A stretch of 64,000 bases of DNA from Sistotremastrum niveocremeum HHB9708 (lineage: Eukaryota > Basidiomycota > Agaricomycetes > Sistotremastrales > Sistotremastraceae). The position numbers and the translations under genes are program-made. Each line of letters starts with the position of its first letter. The stretch's first letter is position 1. The notes beneath the pieces are model-generated. The model was not told the origin of the DNA, made no database searches, and saw nothing but the letters and a program-made list of their open reading frames with translations. This document shows, in pieces, positions 11,535 through 21,481 of the stretch. The stretch covers positions 310,001 through 374,000 of the forward strand of contig KV419408.1 in NCBI GenBank assembly GCA_001630475.1, given 5' to 3'.

Positions 11535-12979
11535 CTAAGCTTCGTTTGTAAGAACAATCTTTCTGAGCTTCACTCCTACCCGAGCAAAGTGCGCGGCTGA
11601 GGCTTGATCCCTTGTGAGGGTGTAAGAATAGCTGGCGAGATGAAACAGAGATGAGATACTTACACCTTGTAATCGAGACTATAAATCACTTCCTTGATGC
11701 CCATTTGTACAATTCTGACGGCGCAACGCAGACAAGGACAACTGGCATGTCTAGTCAGTATCCTAGTGTCGGAGAGATAAGCGGGGAAACCTACGTGTTG
11801 CAGTACAAAAGGGCACCTTCACCTATCCTCTCACGCCCTGCTTCCAATAGAGCGCTCTCTTCAGCATGAAGGCATTGACAAACATCCAGTTCCTCCACAG
11901 TGTCTGCAACACCATTGCATCGGCGACACCCGCCCTCAATACAATTGATCAAGCCGGTCGCCGTCCCATTGTATCTAGAGGATATGAATGATATATGAGT
12001 GTAATTTTCATTCGCTTTTTAATGCCAATAACATACCCCGTGGCTATGATGCGTTGATTTCTTACAATGATTGCCCCCACTCTTCGTTTCATACAATTCG
12101 ATCTCCCAGCAGTCAAGAAGGCAAGCCTCTGCAAATACAATTAACCTGAATAGCTATTCGCCGGAATTTTGGCGCACCATGAAATAGATATCCCACTGCG
12201 GCCGTAGGCGAGTGTTGTCCAAGAGATTGAGCGTATCCAGGTATTGATAATATTCGGCGACAGTGTCGTAATTGTTCAGAATTTGGACATTCACTAGTTT
12301 CCTCGCTTCTTGAAGAAAGGTCCGTGATGAAGACTGCCCATATAAAGCGCGGTCGTGTTCCCTCAAGAAGCGCTCTAAACTAGGAGGCTTGATATGTGCG
12401 GATCTAAGTCGTCGTTATGAGAATAAACTTCAAGTCCGACTTAACGGGAGCAGTGTAGACGTACCGCTTACATCGCTCGAACCGTTCCAATACGGGGGCA
12501 TCGACCATGACAATGAGGCAGAATGGTCGCCGAGAGAAGGCCGTTAACACAGAAACGTCCTGCACATCGAGAGTAACGAAGTGGGAACGCCAGTTTTTTG
12601 TGACATGAGCAAGCATAGCAGATGGATCATCAAAGTCCAGTCTATGTTTCTCGATAAGTGGCACGTCTCTCTGAGGTGTAGCAGCCGTGTCGGATAAAGT
12701 CCTCCCTCTGAAATAAGAGAGCGCGAACGTCGTTCCCTTGGCTGTGAAAGAGAGTAGCGATAGAGCGGGCTGCGAAGAAGTGATTGGCTGCAAACGACGA
12801 TCAGTATCGATTCCTGGATTAAAATTCATACTTGCCTGATATTCATCATCACTATCTGTACATACAAGGTCGCTCGCTCGCGAAGTCACATGTAAGCTCG
12901 TAAAGCCGTGTTTCTCGACGAGGTAGCGTTGGAGGGTCTTTCGACCAGAGAAAGCTGTTCCAGTGATGATTATGAACAT
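11535..12979 (-). CDS. dCMP deaminase, copy A (diverged paralogue)
   Basis: Deoxycytidylate deaminase makes dUMP for thymidylate synthesis. The N-terminal part is P-loop-like (ITGTAFSGRKT, later RPFCLIVMVDAP), as in fungal Dcd1. After RLRPQWDIYFM comes the deaminase domain: SNCMKRRVGAIIVR, TGYNGTATGL, C-GGCRRCNG, the zinc/catalytic HAEESALLEAGRERIG, and CPCLRC. The last intron splits the codon before DQASAAHFARVGVKLRK, and the stop is at 11537-11535. An intron from 12835 to 12788 has a GC donor with a perfect flank (CAG, then GCAAGT). Its position matches a GT...AG intron in copy B. Copy A differs from canonical sequences where copy B agrees (QWDIYFM versus SWDSYFM, TATGL versus TPRGL), so A looks like the diverged copy. 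All zinc ligands are present. Confidence 0.88.
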
Positions 12980-14219
12980 TGGGTAGGTGGAGGGGAAGAA
13001 GGGATCAATTGCATCGTGTTCAGCTTTTGTAGACTGGAAGAGCTGGATGAAGGGTTGTCGATGGGGACACTACCAGCACCCAGACAGCTGCCAGAGCGTG
13101 TTTCATAATGATGCCTCGTCTACTATGCATGTTGGGAGGTCTGCGCAATGCTAGAAATGAGTTGCACAGCTCGAGCCTTTTCTTTTGGGCGAAAACAAGA
13201 ACGAAAAGAATAAAGTCGGAAACGGCACGTGAGTCGGCCAAAGAGGCTAGCTAGACGCCCGGCGGCTGAAATGCCGGCTTCGATCCGATGTCGTGTTGGA
13301 ATTGACGTCCGTACAAAGTATGACGTCATGATCCGAACATAATCCCGCTCGGGATTACCTCGATTGGTCCGTCCTGAGTGCTTCCAGCCCCGCTTGTTTT
13401 CAATCCCCGCCACAGCTCTTCTCTGCTCACCGTCGTCGCCATTGCCATCGCCGCCCCCCTCGTCCCCGCCGCCCCTCCTCTAGGCCCCCCTCATCCGAAA
13501 CAGACCCCCCCGGCACATCCAGTGACATCAGCCACCCCAAAGAGGCCCCAAAACGGCGCTCAAGACACACAAAAAAAAACAGCAGTCACCATCCAACGCG
13601 CCGCCGCGTTGTCGAGGAGCGAGATATCGCGTCTGAATGGGGTTCACAGCGCGTTGGTAAGCATAGCACGCCGTTATCGTTACTCCCGCCCCTCCCCGCC
13701 CGCCTATCTTCTTCAAAACCCATCATTTTCTGAGTTTCCCCTCTCCCTCCTTTCTTCCCTTCTTTTTTCTCCCCTCCATCCGCCTCCTTACATACCCCCA
13801 GCATGTAATGTATATACTTGAATACATATATACCAGTTTAATTAACCGACCGACCGAAACAAGTGTTTAAAAAGAGAGAAATCGCCAACTAAGAGTGGGT
13901 CAAAACTCGACAGTCTTGACTTAGACACAAAAAACTGATGACGGGCATAACGCTATGATCACCGAAATCAAGGATTATCGGACATAGCATGCTTATATCC
14001 ATATAGACGCTGATCATTATGATGTCATACTTTGTACGGACCTTACATCCGGTGGTGTTCCGCAATTTCGGCTAATTTGAATGGCTCAAATGCCGGCAAT
14101 CAGTGTATAGACCGAGAAACTATGTACTAAAGCTAACAGATGCAGGATATGATACAATGCAGAAAAAATGAAGAAAAAACATTAAGAAATATTCGTGAAA
14201 GACGTGACGTCATGTAGAT
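12980..14219. other. Gene-free stretch upstream of dCMP deaminase A
   Basis: About 1.24 kb without a convincing gene. Positions 13430-13560 are very C-rich on the plus strand and 13700-13800 is a long CT-rich tract followed by an AT-rich patch (13805-13900). An open frame at 13378-13821 encodes only Pro/Ala/Ser low-complexity sequence and is not supported as coding. CT tracts are common just upstream of fungal transcription starts, so an unannotated transcript is conceivable. TGACGTCA, a CREB/ATF-type palindrome, occurs at 13321-13328 and again near 14205-14212. The stretch also contains the inverted repeat listed separately. Confidence 0.5.
13307..14041. mobile_element. Possible DNA-transposon relic or MITE bounded by inverted repeats
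   Basis: The sequence GTCCGTACAAAGTATGAC begins at 13307, and its exact reverse complement ends at 14041. The match continues inward with one mismatch (GTCAT versus ATCAT) and a short gap, and ends in GATC on both sides, giving about 27-30 bp of near-identical inverted repeat. Weaker inverted similarity extends outward (GGCTGAAATGCCGGC at about 13264-13278 against a related form near 14068-14096). The 735-bp interval has no transposase. I cannot identify a clear target-site duplication, so a structural or regulatory dyad remains possible. Confidence 0.35.
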
Positions 14220-15579
14220 CTAGACGGCTCGGTTGATAGTTTTTTCTCTGTTCTGGACAGAGTTCCCGGCCTCGGCACTCCGGGATCGGGTGGTTTCTGT
14301 CAACGCGTTGACTGGGTTATCCGGCGAGAGACTGGGGTCAGAAGAATCTTGGCCTGGGTTGAGATTCCAATAATCAAAGCTGTATGACATTGTCAGCTTT
14401 GTAGATCTTGCAATTGTGCGGCTAATAATCAAACTCACGTCTTCAATAAAGTATAAATCGCAGTCCCTAGAAGGCTCCCCAGGAAAGGTCCAAGCCTTAT
14501 TGTGCAATTGAGACCAGGTAGACGGATCGAGTGGGCACAGAAAGCTCACCAGTAGACCCAGTGACTCTCGTCAAATCCAGCGACGACAGCTATCGAGACA
14601 GCGAGTGAGTGGCATGACACTGTCGATCGCGGGCCAACTCACCTGGACCGAAACTCCTGGCGGTGTTCAGACTTCCACCGGTAAACGACAAGCCCCACCT
14701 GTCCGCAAAGTCAGCACGCCGAAAGATGTCGAAGAGCGTTAGGTTTACAGTTCGGCGGCAAACAATGTCAACCCGACACCTATCTAAATTCGACATAAGA
14801 TTTGTAAACCGAAAGAAAAAAGTGATGAAAGCACTCACAGGAGCCCACGCGGTGCTTTTGTGTTTTTCGGCCGCCAACATGAGAACGGCAAGGACCAACG
14901 ACGTAGTCAAGAACATTTCAATGAAGGTTGCTTGGGCTTTGTTGATGCCAGGGCCGGGCTGAGTTCTGTTATCGGGATGAGTCGATGAATAAAGACTACA
15001 ATAAGAGAGAGGAAAACACACGTCACGAGCAATGGGCCGGGAACCAAGCCCAGCAGGATTCCCGAGGCGACAATGGATCCAACGAGCTGGACCAAGTTCA
15101 GAGAGAGAAGAAAAGGAGTAAAATGAAAAGTACCTGTGCGATACAATACAATACAAATCTGAGTGGACTGATGGCACCGACGAGCAGGAGGGCGAGAGTA
15201 ACGTTTGGGTTGAATCTATTATCAAGATAAGCAAAACTAGCTTGCTTGACGAATTTAGCGTCGAACATACAGTCCCCCTGTAGCACGGAAGAAGAGCCAT
15301 GCACTGACGACGAGTGAGAGGCCAAACGAGGCCGCAATGTACATAAGTCGGTCTAGCAGCAGTGAGCCTCAGAAAACGTGGAATTTGCAGGGAGGGTGAA
15401 TTACCGTTCGCGGGACCGCCTTGGAAGTTGGCATTCTGAGTTCCGCCCAAAGCGAGAAGAAGGAACATTATCTGGACTGGGTTGAACACGGGACATAGGG
15501 CTTAGATGATTTTGTATACCGTGCCCAAGAATTCGAGGATGGCAGCCTTTGCATCTTCGCGCCAGGTGTCGAAGAGCAT
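14220..15579 (-). CDS. Aquaporin (MIP family), unusual NPN and NTA boxes
   Basis: About ten short exons give a six-helix major intrinsic protein. Segments in order: EFLGTIMFLLLALGGTQNA (helix 1), LMYIAASFGLSLVVSAWLFF (helix 2), GGLFNPNVTLALL (first half-helix), FVLYCIAQLVGSIVASG (helix 3), ATFIEMFLTTSLVLAVLML (helix 4), IGVGLTLFAAELWGL (helix 5), FTGGSLNTARSFGPAVV (second half-helix), HWVYWLGPFLGSLLGTAIY (helix 6). The pore asparagines are kept, but the boxes read NPN and NTA instead of NPA and NPA. Arg after the second box, of the selectivity filter, is present. The family carries water or small solutes across membranes. The tail is hydrophilic. The gene sits between the two dCMP deaminase copies in the same direction. 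Confidence 0.88.
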
Positions 15580-15769
15580 GTTGGCAGAGGACGAGAGGCT
15601 AATTAGTGCGAAATTACGGGAGAAGACGAGCAATATTATACGGGCGATCTTATTGATCGAGTGAGGTCATACTGGCTGAATAGCGACATAGTGACATCAT
15701 GACTGAGATCTATCCTAGATAGGCGCCCGTGCCACCAAAGCAGCGAGGCAAGCCAATTCCCTTTTATGG

Positions 15770-17169
15770 CTATATCGAAGTGGTGCGGTGTTTCCGGATA
15801 GTGACACCGGCTGCATTCAACAGTCTCGCAGAAGCCTCGTCCCTTCGGTGCCGGCTGTCAGTCTCTGCAAATCGAGCGCAGAGAGCCACTTACATTTTGT
15901 AGTCGAAACTGTACACAACCTCCTTTATTCCAACTTGCGCAATCTTGACGGAACATCGCAGACAGGGGCAACTATCGCATTCGTTAGCCTCGTCAGAAGC
16001 ACGGACGAAGAGAACGTACGTGTCGCAATACAGAACCGCATTCACTCCCACTCTTTCGCGGCCAGCTTCGAGAAGTGCATTCTCTTCTGCGTGCAAACAA
16101 ACGCACTCTTCCAACGCCGTGCCTGAAGCTGCCCCGCCATTACATCGTCTACAGCCCCCTTCGTTGCAATTCGCCAAGCCACGGGGCGTCCCATTGTACC
16201 TGCGTTTTATGAGCTCATCATTTATATGAAAATGAAGCAACAAATACCCCGTCGAAATGATTCGCTTGTCGCGGACGAGAACTGCTCCAACACGCCGCTT
16301 CATGCAGTTCGAGCGCCGAGCTGCCAGGGATGCGAGTCGCTGTCAGACACAACATGACTTCAGTACCTTCCAAGAACTCCGATACTCCATCCGCACCATG
16401 AAATACGAGTCCCAGCTCGGCCTTGTGCGTTCCGGATCCAATAAATTGAGCTCTTCAAGTTGGGCATGATATTCTGCCAAAGATCCAAAAACGTTTGTAA
16501 CCTTGATATTCGCGACATCAACAAGGCTGGTCAAGGGTGTAGCCTGCGGCAGGGATTGGCTGGAGGAGCTCAGATCCGTGCCCGCGCCGTACACCACTCG
16601 ATCGTGGTCCTCGAGGAAGCTGTGGAGAGACGGCTCCCCACCAATCATCCTATCTCTTCTCAGCCAGCCCGTCTCCGAAACCGAACAAGGCTCCATACCT
16701 TGCATAGCGCTGATATCTAACCGTGATGGGGGCATCGACAGTCACGATCAAGCAGAATGGTCGTCTCGTAAACAGCTCCAAGAATCGTAATTCGGTTAAA
16801 TCAAGAGTCACAAAGTTAGACGTCCATTGTCGAGTAACGTAGTCCAGCATCGCTGGGGCATCTTTGAATCGTAGCTTGGTGCGTCGTTCCTGTTTCGGAC
16901 CAGACGTGGGACCGCCATTCTGCGAGAACGACGACTTGTAAGAGCTGAACGACAGAAATGACGGCGGATCAGACGCTTCCTAGAACTTTGATTACACAAA
17001 TCTAAAGTCAAAGCAACATATGAACCTTTGTGCTTTCCTCATCCTGGTCCGTCTCATCGCCCCCCTGACTCCCGCTGAGCTGCAAGTGAACAAACCCATG
17101 TTTTTCCATCAGAAAATCCCGGATGGTCTTGCGACCAGAACATATCGTGCCCGCAATAGCAATGAACAT
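15770..17169 (-). CDS. DCD1: dCMP deaminase, copy B (canonical-looking)
   Basis: Paralogue of the gene at 11.5-13.0 kb, with the same exon plan. N-terminal P-loop-like segment (IAGTICSGRKTIRDFLMEK), RPFCLIVTVDAPITVRYQ, RTRPSWDSYFM, SNCMKRRVGAVLVRDKR, TGYNGTPRGLANC-EGGCRRCNG, catalytic HAEENALLEAGRERVG, and YCDTCPCLRCSVKIAQ with the zinc cysteines. The last exon (DEASARLLNAAGVTIRKH) is joined by a 51-bp intron whose donor sits at the same codon as in copy A. The stop is at 15772-15770. This copy keeps the residues I recall from yeast Dcd1, so it is the better candidate for the housekeeping enzyme that turns dCMP into dUMP. It is followed by the aquaporin, 190 bp downstream. Confidence 0.88.
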
Positions 17170-17299
17170 GTGCAGTGTAATGTGAAATTTCGTGCTATTG
17201 GGTGTTGCGCCTGTTGCGCTCAGGGGGAGGACAATTACATCCACCGTGACAGAGGACGTTAATTGAATTTGTTGTTGTTGTGACAGACGCGTCGTCACG

Positions 17300-18698
17300 T
17301 CAAGCATCAGCCACAATCACTACAACCTTGCCCCAATTCGTCCCTTTCTGGACACTCACAATCGCCTCTTCTGCATTCTCGAGCCCGATTATGTTCTCCT
17401 CCATGATTTTAAGATGTCCCTGAGCGTACTTGGGCGGTATCTCTTGGAAAAACTCGTCTCGGTATTTCCCGTGAAAATCAGAAGCTATGAACCCTCGAAT
17501 GGTCAGACGTTTGGCAACGATGCTCATAAGATTCTGTGAGTTAAGAATGATATATCTGTAATCGACAAGCTGAAAGGCGTTGACCGACCTTGACATGATA
17601 GGGCGCAGAGTTGTATCCCGACGCCATCCCGCATGCCTGGCACAGAAATATTATTGCATGAGACCCTTTCGACAAGACGAATATCTTCACTTACTATGAT
17701 CAACCCGAAATCAGCCATGTTGGATAACGCGGCTTCCAACGTTTCCCCGCCAACATTATCAAAGTATCTGCCAGTGCATCCCATTGAATCGCATAGGCCT
17801 AGAATCGTGACAGGACGCACATGTGCACTGGACCATGTTTCTGCAGAACATCCGCTGTCTTCTCCGTCTTATAGTTGAACGCTACGTCCGTCCCAATGCT
17901 CTTCAGAAACTCCACCTTCTTCTCCGATCCAGCTGACGCGATGACCTTGTATCCCGCTTCCTTGGCTAACTGGACGAACACGGCACCAACCGCCCCTGCG
18001 CCGGTTGATACGAATGCTGTGTCGCCCTGAAATTTGTCTAAGACATTGTCTCGTAATCGGATGATGACGCACTGGATTTGGTTTCACAAACTCTCTCCAT
18101 GCGTAGTACGCCGTCTGTCCCCTCGAACCGCAAGCTCCAAGGAAACTATGCAGAGGCAAATTGAACTTGTTGTTGATCAACAATAGGGCGTCGACGTCGT
18201 TGCGGACCGTATATTTCTCGAAATCTTGACCGGTTACATCAACAGTCATCCCAACATGCCAGGGCAGATCGCACCTATCAGTCCTACGACGAAATCGCCG
18301 GGTTGGAACTTGTGACTCTCGCTTCTCAGGACTTTCGCGACGCCGTAATTCGAGAGTCTAATCAACTAAATCACATTCTGGTGCAGATCTTGACACTGAA
18401 CACGCACGGCTTTGCAACCTCGTAAGCTGCTGAATAGCTTTTGATAGATGCATCTCGCATCTTTCCCCGCATATGAGGATCAATGCTGAGGGCTATGGTC
18501 TTGAGAAGGACGCCTCCGTTGAGTGCGACATTGTCCAGGTCAATCGTTGGTGTGTCGTCATAAACGGTGGTTTCTCCGGGAATAGGATATCCTTCACCAC
18601 AAAAAGTTGCTCCTTATACCGACGTTGCGAAGTGACTATATCGACGTACCCGTTGGGATTTTATTGAATAGAACTCGCGAATTGTGGACTGGTGTCAT
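17300..18698 (-). CDS. NADPH-dependent MDR-type alkenal/one oxidoreductase
   Basis: Zinc-free medium-chain dehydrogenase/reductase of the leukotriene B4 12-hydroxydehydrogenase / 2-alkenal reductase group. Exon 1 gives MTPVHNSRVLFNKIPTG, followed by the family's typical GYPIPGETTVYDD, TIDLDNVALNGGVLLKT and LSIDPHMRGKMRD. The nucleotide-binding region has STGAGAVGAVFVQLAKEAG and then YFDNVGGETLEAAL. The C-terminus reads GLENAEEAIVSVQKGTNWGK. By family it reduces the C=C bond of reactive enals and enones. No zinc-binding cysteines are seen. About six introns. It lies 130 bp upstream of dCMP deaminase B on the same strand. Confidence 0.85.
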
Positions 18699-18878
18699 TT
18701 TGCGAATCTGGAGACTCGATGGAGTAAGACGATTGCGAAAGAAGCAGGGACACGGAACGATCGCGGGCTCCTTAGCATCGGCTTTCCGATCGTCGTTCGG
18801 GGCATTATATGGCGTTGAGCTACAATGAAGTCTACTACCCAGTGATAGATAAGGATATATTCTCATTAGTGGTTCCGA

Positions 18879-19687
18879 TCATATTTTTCCAATGAGGAGA
18901 TTTCGCAGTGTTTCGCGAGCGGTGATTCTGACCGTATGGTAGAAAGTAGGGAAATCCAATGTGGATGAGAGAGTATCCGCGAGGCCGAAAGGCAGCATCA
19001 ATGGAATCCACCCTAGTTGTCCAGAATCTTAGAAGGAGCAACACGCCTTTATTTGATGAGCTCACCTCGAGCGTATTCCAGAGCAAAGCACCCCTCATGC
19101 ATCTTGTACTGCTTGACGGTACCTCTAGGAAGGAAGTGCACGTCACCCGGTCTATATATCTCCTTTTCGAGATCTCCAGCAGAGAACGCCCATTGTTCTC
19201 CAACTAAAATGTTGAAGTAGTCATCCGCGGTGTGACGTCCAGTATGTCCCTCCGTTCCCAACGGTGTACCGAAAATGATGAGATATTCGGTGATAGACGC
19301 GTGGATGATGAACATGGCACCCATGGCGCCTCCAGCATTGTTCAAAAACCACTCGCTCTTGTCGTTAATGTGCGGGTTGATGGCGATTTGTGGTGATGAA
19401 TAGGTCGAAGTGAGGTTCGTGACGATATGGTTGACTATTGAAGTAGGATCGTCGGGGTATAATCTGACAGCAGTTTGCGCTACCTCGTGTAGTTGTTTGT
19501 GATCAAAGACGTAGAATTTTTCCTAACCTTCTCGTGAGTATAGAACATGGTGAAGTCGAAGAGTGCATACCCGGATAGAATCGAGATAGGCACAGCCTGC
19601 CAAGAACAGAGCAAGCAGCAGACCGTATAGTGGGAGGGCCTGCAGCTTCGATTTTCGCGTCACCTTGAGAGGTTTCTTCGTAGCCAT
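18879..19687 (-). CDS. ERG2: C-8 sterol isomerase (ERG2 / sigma-1 receptor family)
   Basis: About 220 residues in three exons. It starts with a short basic tail and one membrane helix ([19 protein letters not shown]), then [19 protein letters not shown], the family block [36 protein letters not shown] and [12 protein letters not shown]. The last exon ([35 protein letters not shown]) is joined by an intron starting GTGAGC. In fungi this ER enzyme shifts the double bond from C8 to C7 in ergosterol synthesis. The conserved acidic and His residues of the cupin-like pocket appear intact. An in-frame ATG 48 bp upstream exists, but the start used puts the membrane helix near the N-terminus as in the family. 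Divergent from WBP11 over 96 bp. Confidence 0.9.
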
Positions 19688-19783
19688 GATGATACAAGGG
19701 AAGGGCGAGGAAATGGTACGACTCAAACCTCCCAAAGAGAAATAAAAAGTCGGTCACCGGAAGTCGGCTTCCTGATCGCGCAC
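19688..19783. promoter_or_regulatory. Short bidirectional promoter between ERG2 and WBP11
   Basis: Only 96 bp separate the two start codons, so both transcripts must start within this space or inside the neighbour. No clear TATA element is visible. Confidence 0.5.
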
Positions 19784-21352
19784 ATGGCCAAGGGAAAGAA
19801 CGTCAACCCAGCGGATGCGTTCAGTGAGTATATGTTCTGAAACAATTGCGTCGAGTTGACATGGTTTGCAACAGGAAAGGCACAGCGGAAAAAGGAACTA
19901 AAAAAGGCGCGCTAGAGCTCTTCTCAGAGACACGTTTCACTCATTAATGCCAGGCTGCAGCACAAGGCTGAAAGAACAAAGACCAGAGACTTCTCCACAG
20001 CGAAGAAGGACACTTCAGGCTCGTCGTTTTCAGAGAATATTGCTCAGTCCGCAGCTCATGGTCATTGACAGAACTTGAGGCTGAAATCAATGAGCTTCTC
20101 GCGAAAGAGGACAATCTGACGACGGCGGAGTCCAGCAGACTCTCGAGCCTGCGATCCGAATTGGATAGAATCAACAAGAAGAAAGAAGAATATGTTGCGG
20201 CCCATCCAGAAATGCGCAGGCTCATATATCGGACGAGACCTCAGGATCAGGACAAGGACGGTGACCCCGAAGCTCCAGTTAAGAAGGAACGAAAGATATT
20301 CGACAAGAATGGCATACCGGTCCATCCTGAACGAAGCGTCTACTACGATGCAGTCATGAATCCGTATGGTGTTCCGCCACCTGGCATGCCCTATATGGAG
20401 AGACGTGAGTGTGAGCCGACAGTCAGAAATCTTGGCCTGACTCGTTATCAGCCCCAATGCCAGGCGAAGTATACAGCGATGCTGAAGACGACGATGACGA
20501 TGACGAAGGTCTGCCTTCTTGTATTGCGAGGAAATAACAGCTCAATTTTTTTGGTCGCCCAGACGATGATGTTATAATGCCAGAAGGACCCCCGCCGGAG
20601 GATGAGGACCTGGATGATATACCTATGCCGGAAGGGCCACCACCTGGGAAGAACGGAGGTATGTAGCTGTCGTAACGCAGCATGAGGGAGATTTTTAACT
20701 GACAATTTCCTGTCTAGACTTTGAGGAAGAACTACCAGACGGACCGCCACCTCTTCCACCGTTACCACCATTACCACCGCCATCCCAATTCTCACATGTT
20801 CCATTCCCTCCTCCCCCGCCATTTTTGCCTCCAGGGGCATTCGCAGTCCCCCCTCCGCCATTTCCTGGGCCCTCTGCAATGGGCCCTCCCATGCCCTACT
20901 TTCCCCCGCCGCCACCGCCGCCTCCTCGTGGATTCCCAGCATCGCATGTTCCTATGCAAAGCGTATCCGTTTCAGAACACATGCCACCTCCACCGTTCCT
21001 TCCTCGAAAACCTGGTGCAGCAGGTGCTGGAAGCTCAGGCGGAGGTGCACCGGGAGTCATTTCTGCCGAAGCAGAGCTACGTGATTTCAAGAAGGAAAGC
21101 ACATCATTTGTTCCAGCCTCTTTGCAACGGAAGAAAGCGAAAGCTGGACCAGGTGGATCGAAGGTTGACGCGGCTCCATCTGTTGGCCAAGGAAGCGTGA
21201 CAGAAACCGTGGCGAGCGCTCGACCAGATCTCATGAAATCTTTGGGCAAAACACTGGGAGATCGAGTTGCGGCGGCCAAAGCAGACACTAAATCTAGCGA
21301 AGGAGATGATGATTATAGCAAGTTTATTGAAGAGGTTGGTAGTGTATTGTAG
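19784..21352 (+). CDS. WBP11: WBP11-like pre-mRNA splicing factor
   Basis: Homologue of WW-domain-binding protein 11, a nuclear proline-rich spliceosome-associated protein. The N-terminus MAKGKNVNPADAFRKAQRKKELKK is family-typical. A coiled region (LEAEINELLAKEDNLTTAES), an acidic patch with repeated MPEGPPP, and a long polyproline region (about 20730-20935) follow. The C-terminus has STSFVPASLQRKK and ends DDDYSKFIEEVGSVL, matching the FVPTALR and YEAFMKEMEGLL tail of human WBP11. The first intron is GT...AG (19824-19874). The next two need GC donors: best fits are 19909-19953 and 20019-20071, since no GT donor of usable phase exists there. Three later introns are GT...AG. Transcribed away from ERG2. 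Confidence 0.85.
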
Positions 21353-21481
21353 ATGTTTTCTCCGCTATATCCAAGGAAATGTGACGGCCGCGACGTCACG
21401 CAAAGAAATTCATCCGGCGCATGACGTCAAAGTGAGCATATAAGATGGATCGCTGTTCTGCCAGTCTGTATCCCACACACA

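Noticed and set aside
13378-13821. 147-codon open frame in the gene-free stretch
   Set aside because: The translation is Pro/Ala/Ser low complexity from a C-rich tract, with no family features; the opposite strand is open too, as expected from base skew.
13321-21430. TGACGTCA-type sites as a shared regulon
   Set aside because: A handful of 8-bp palindromes in 64 kb is not far from chance, and the genes near them share no function.
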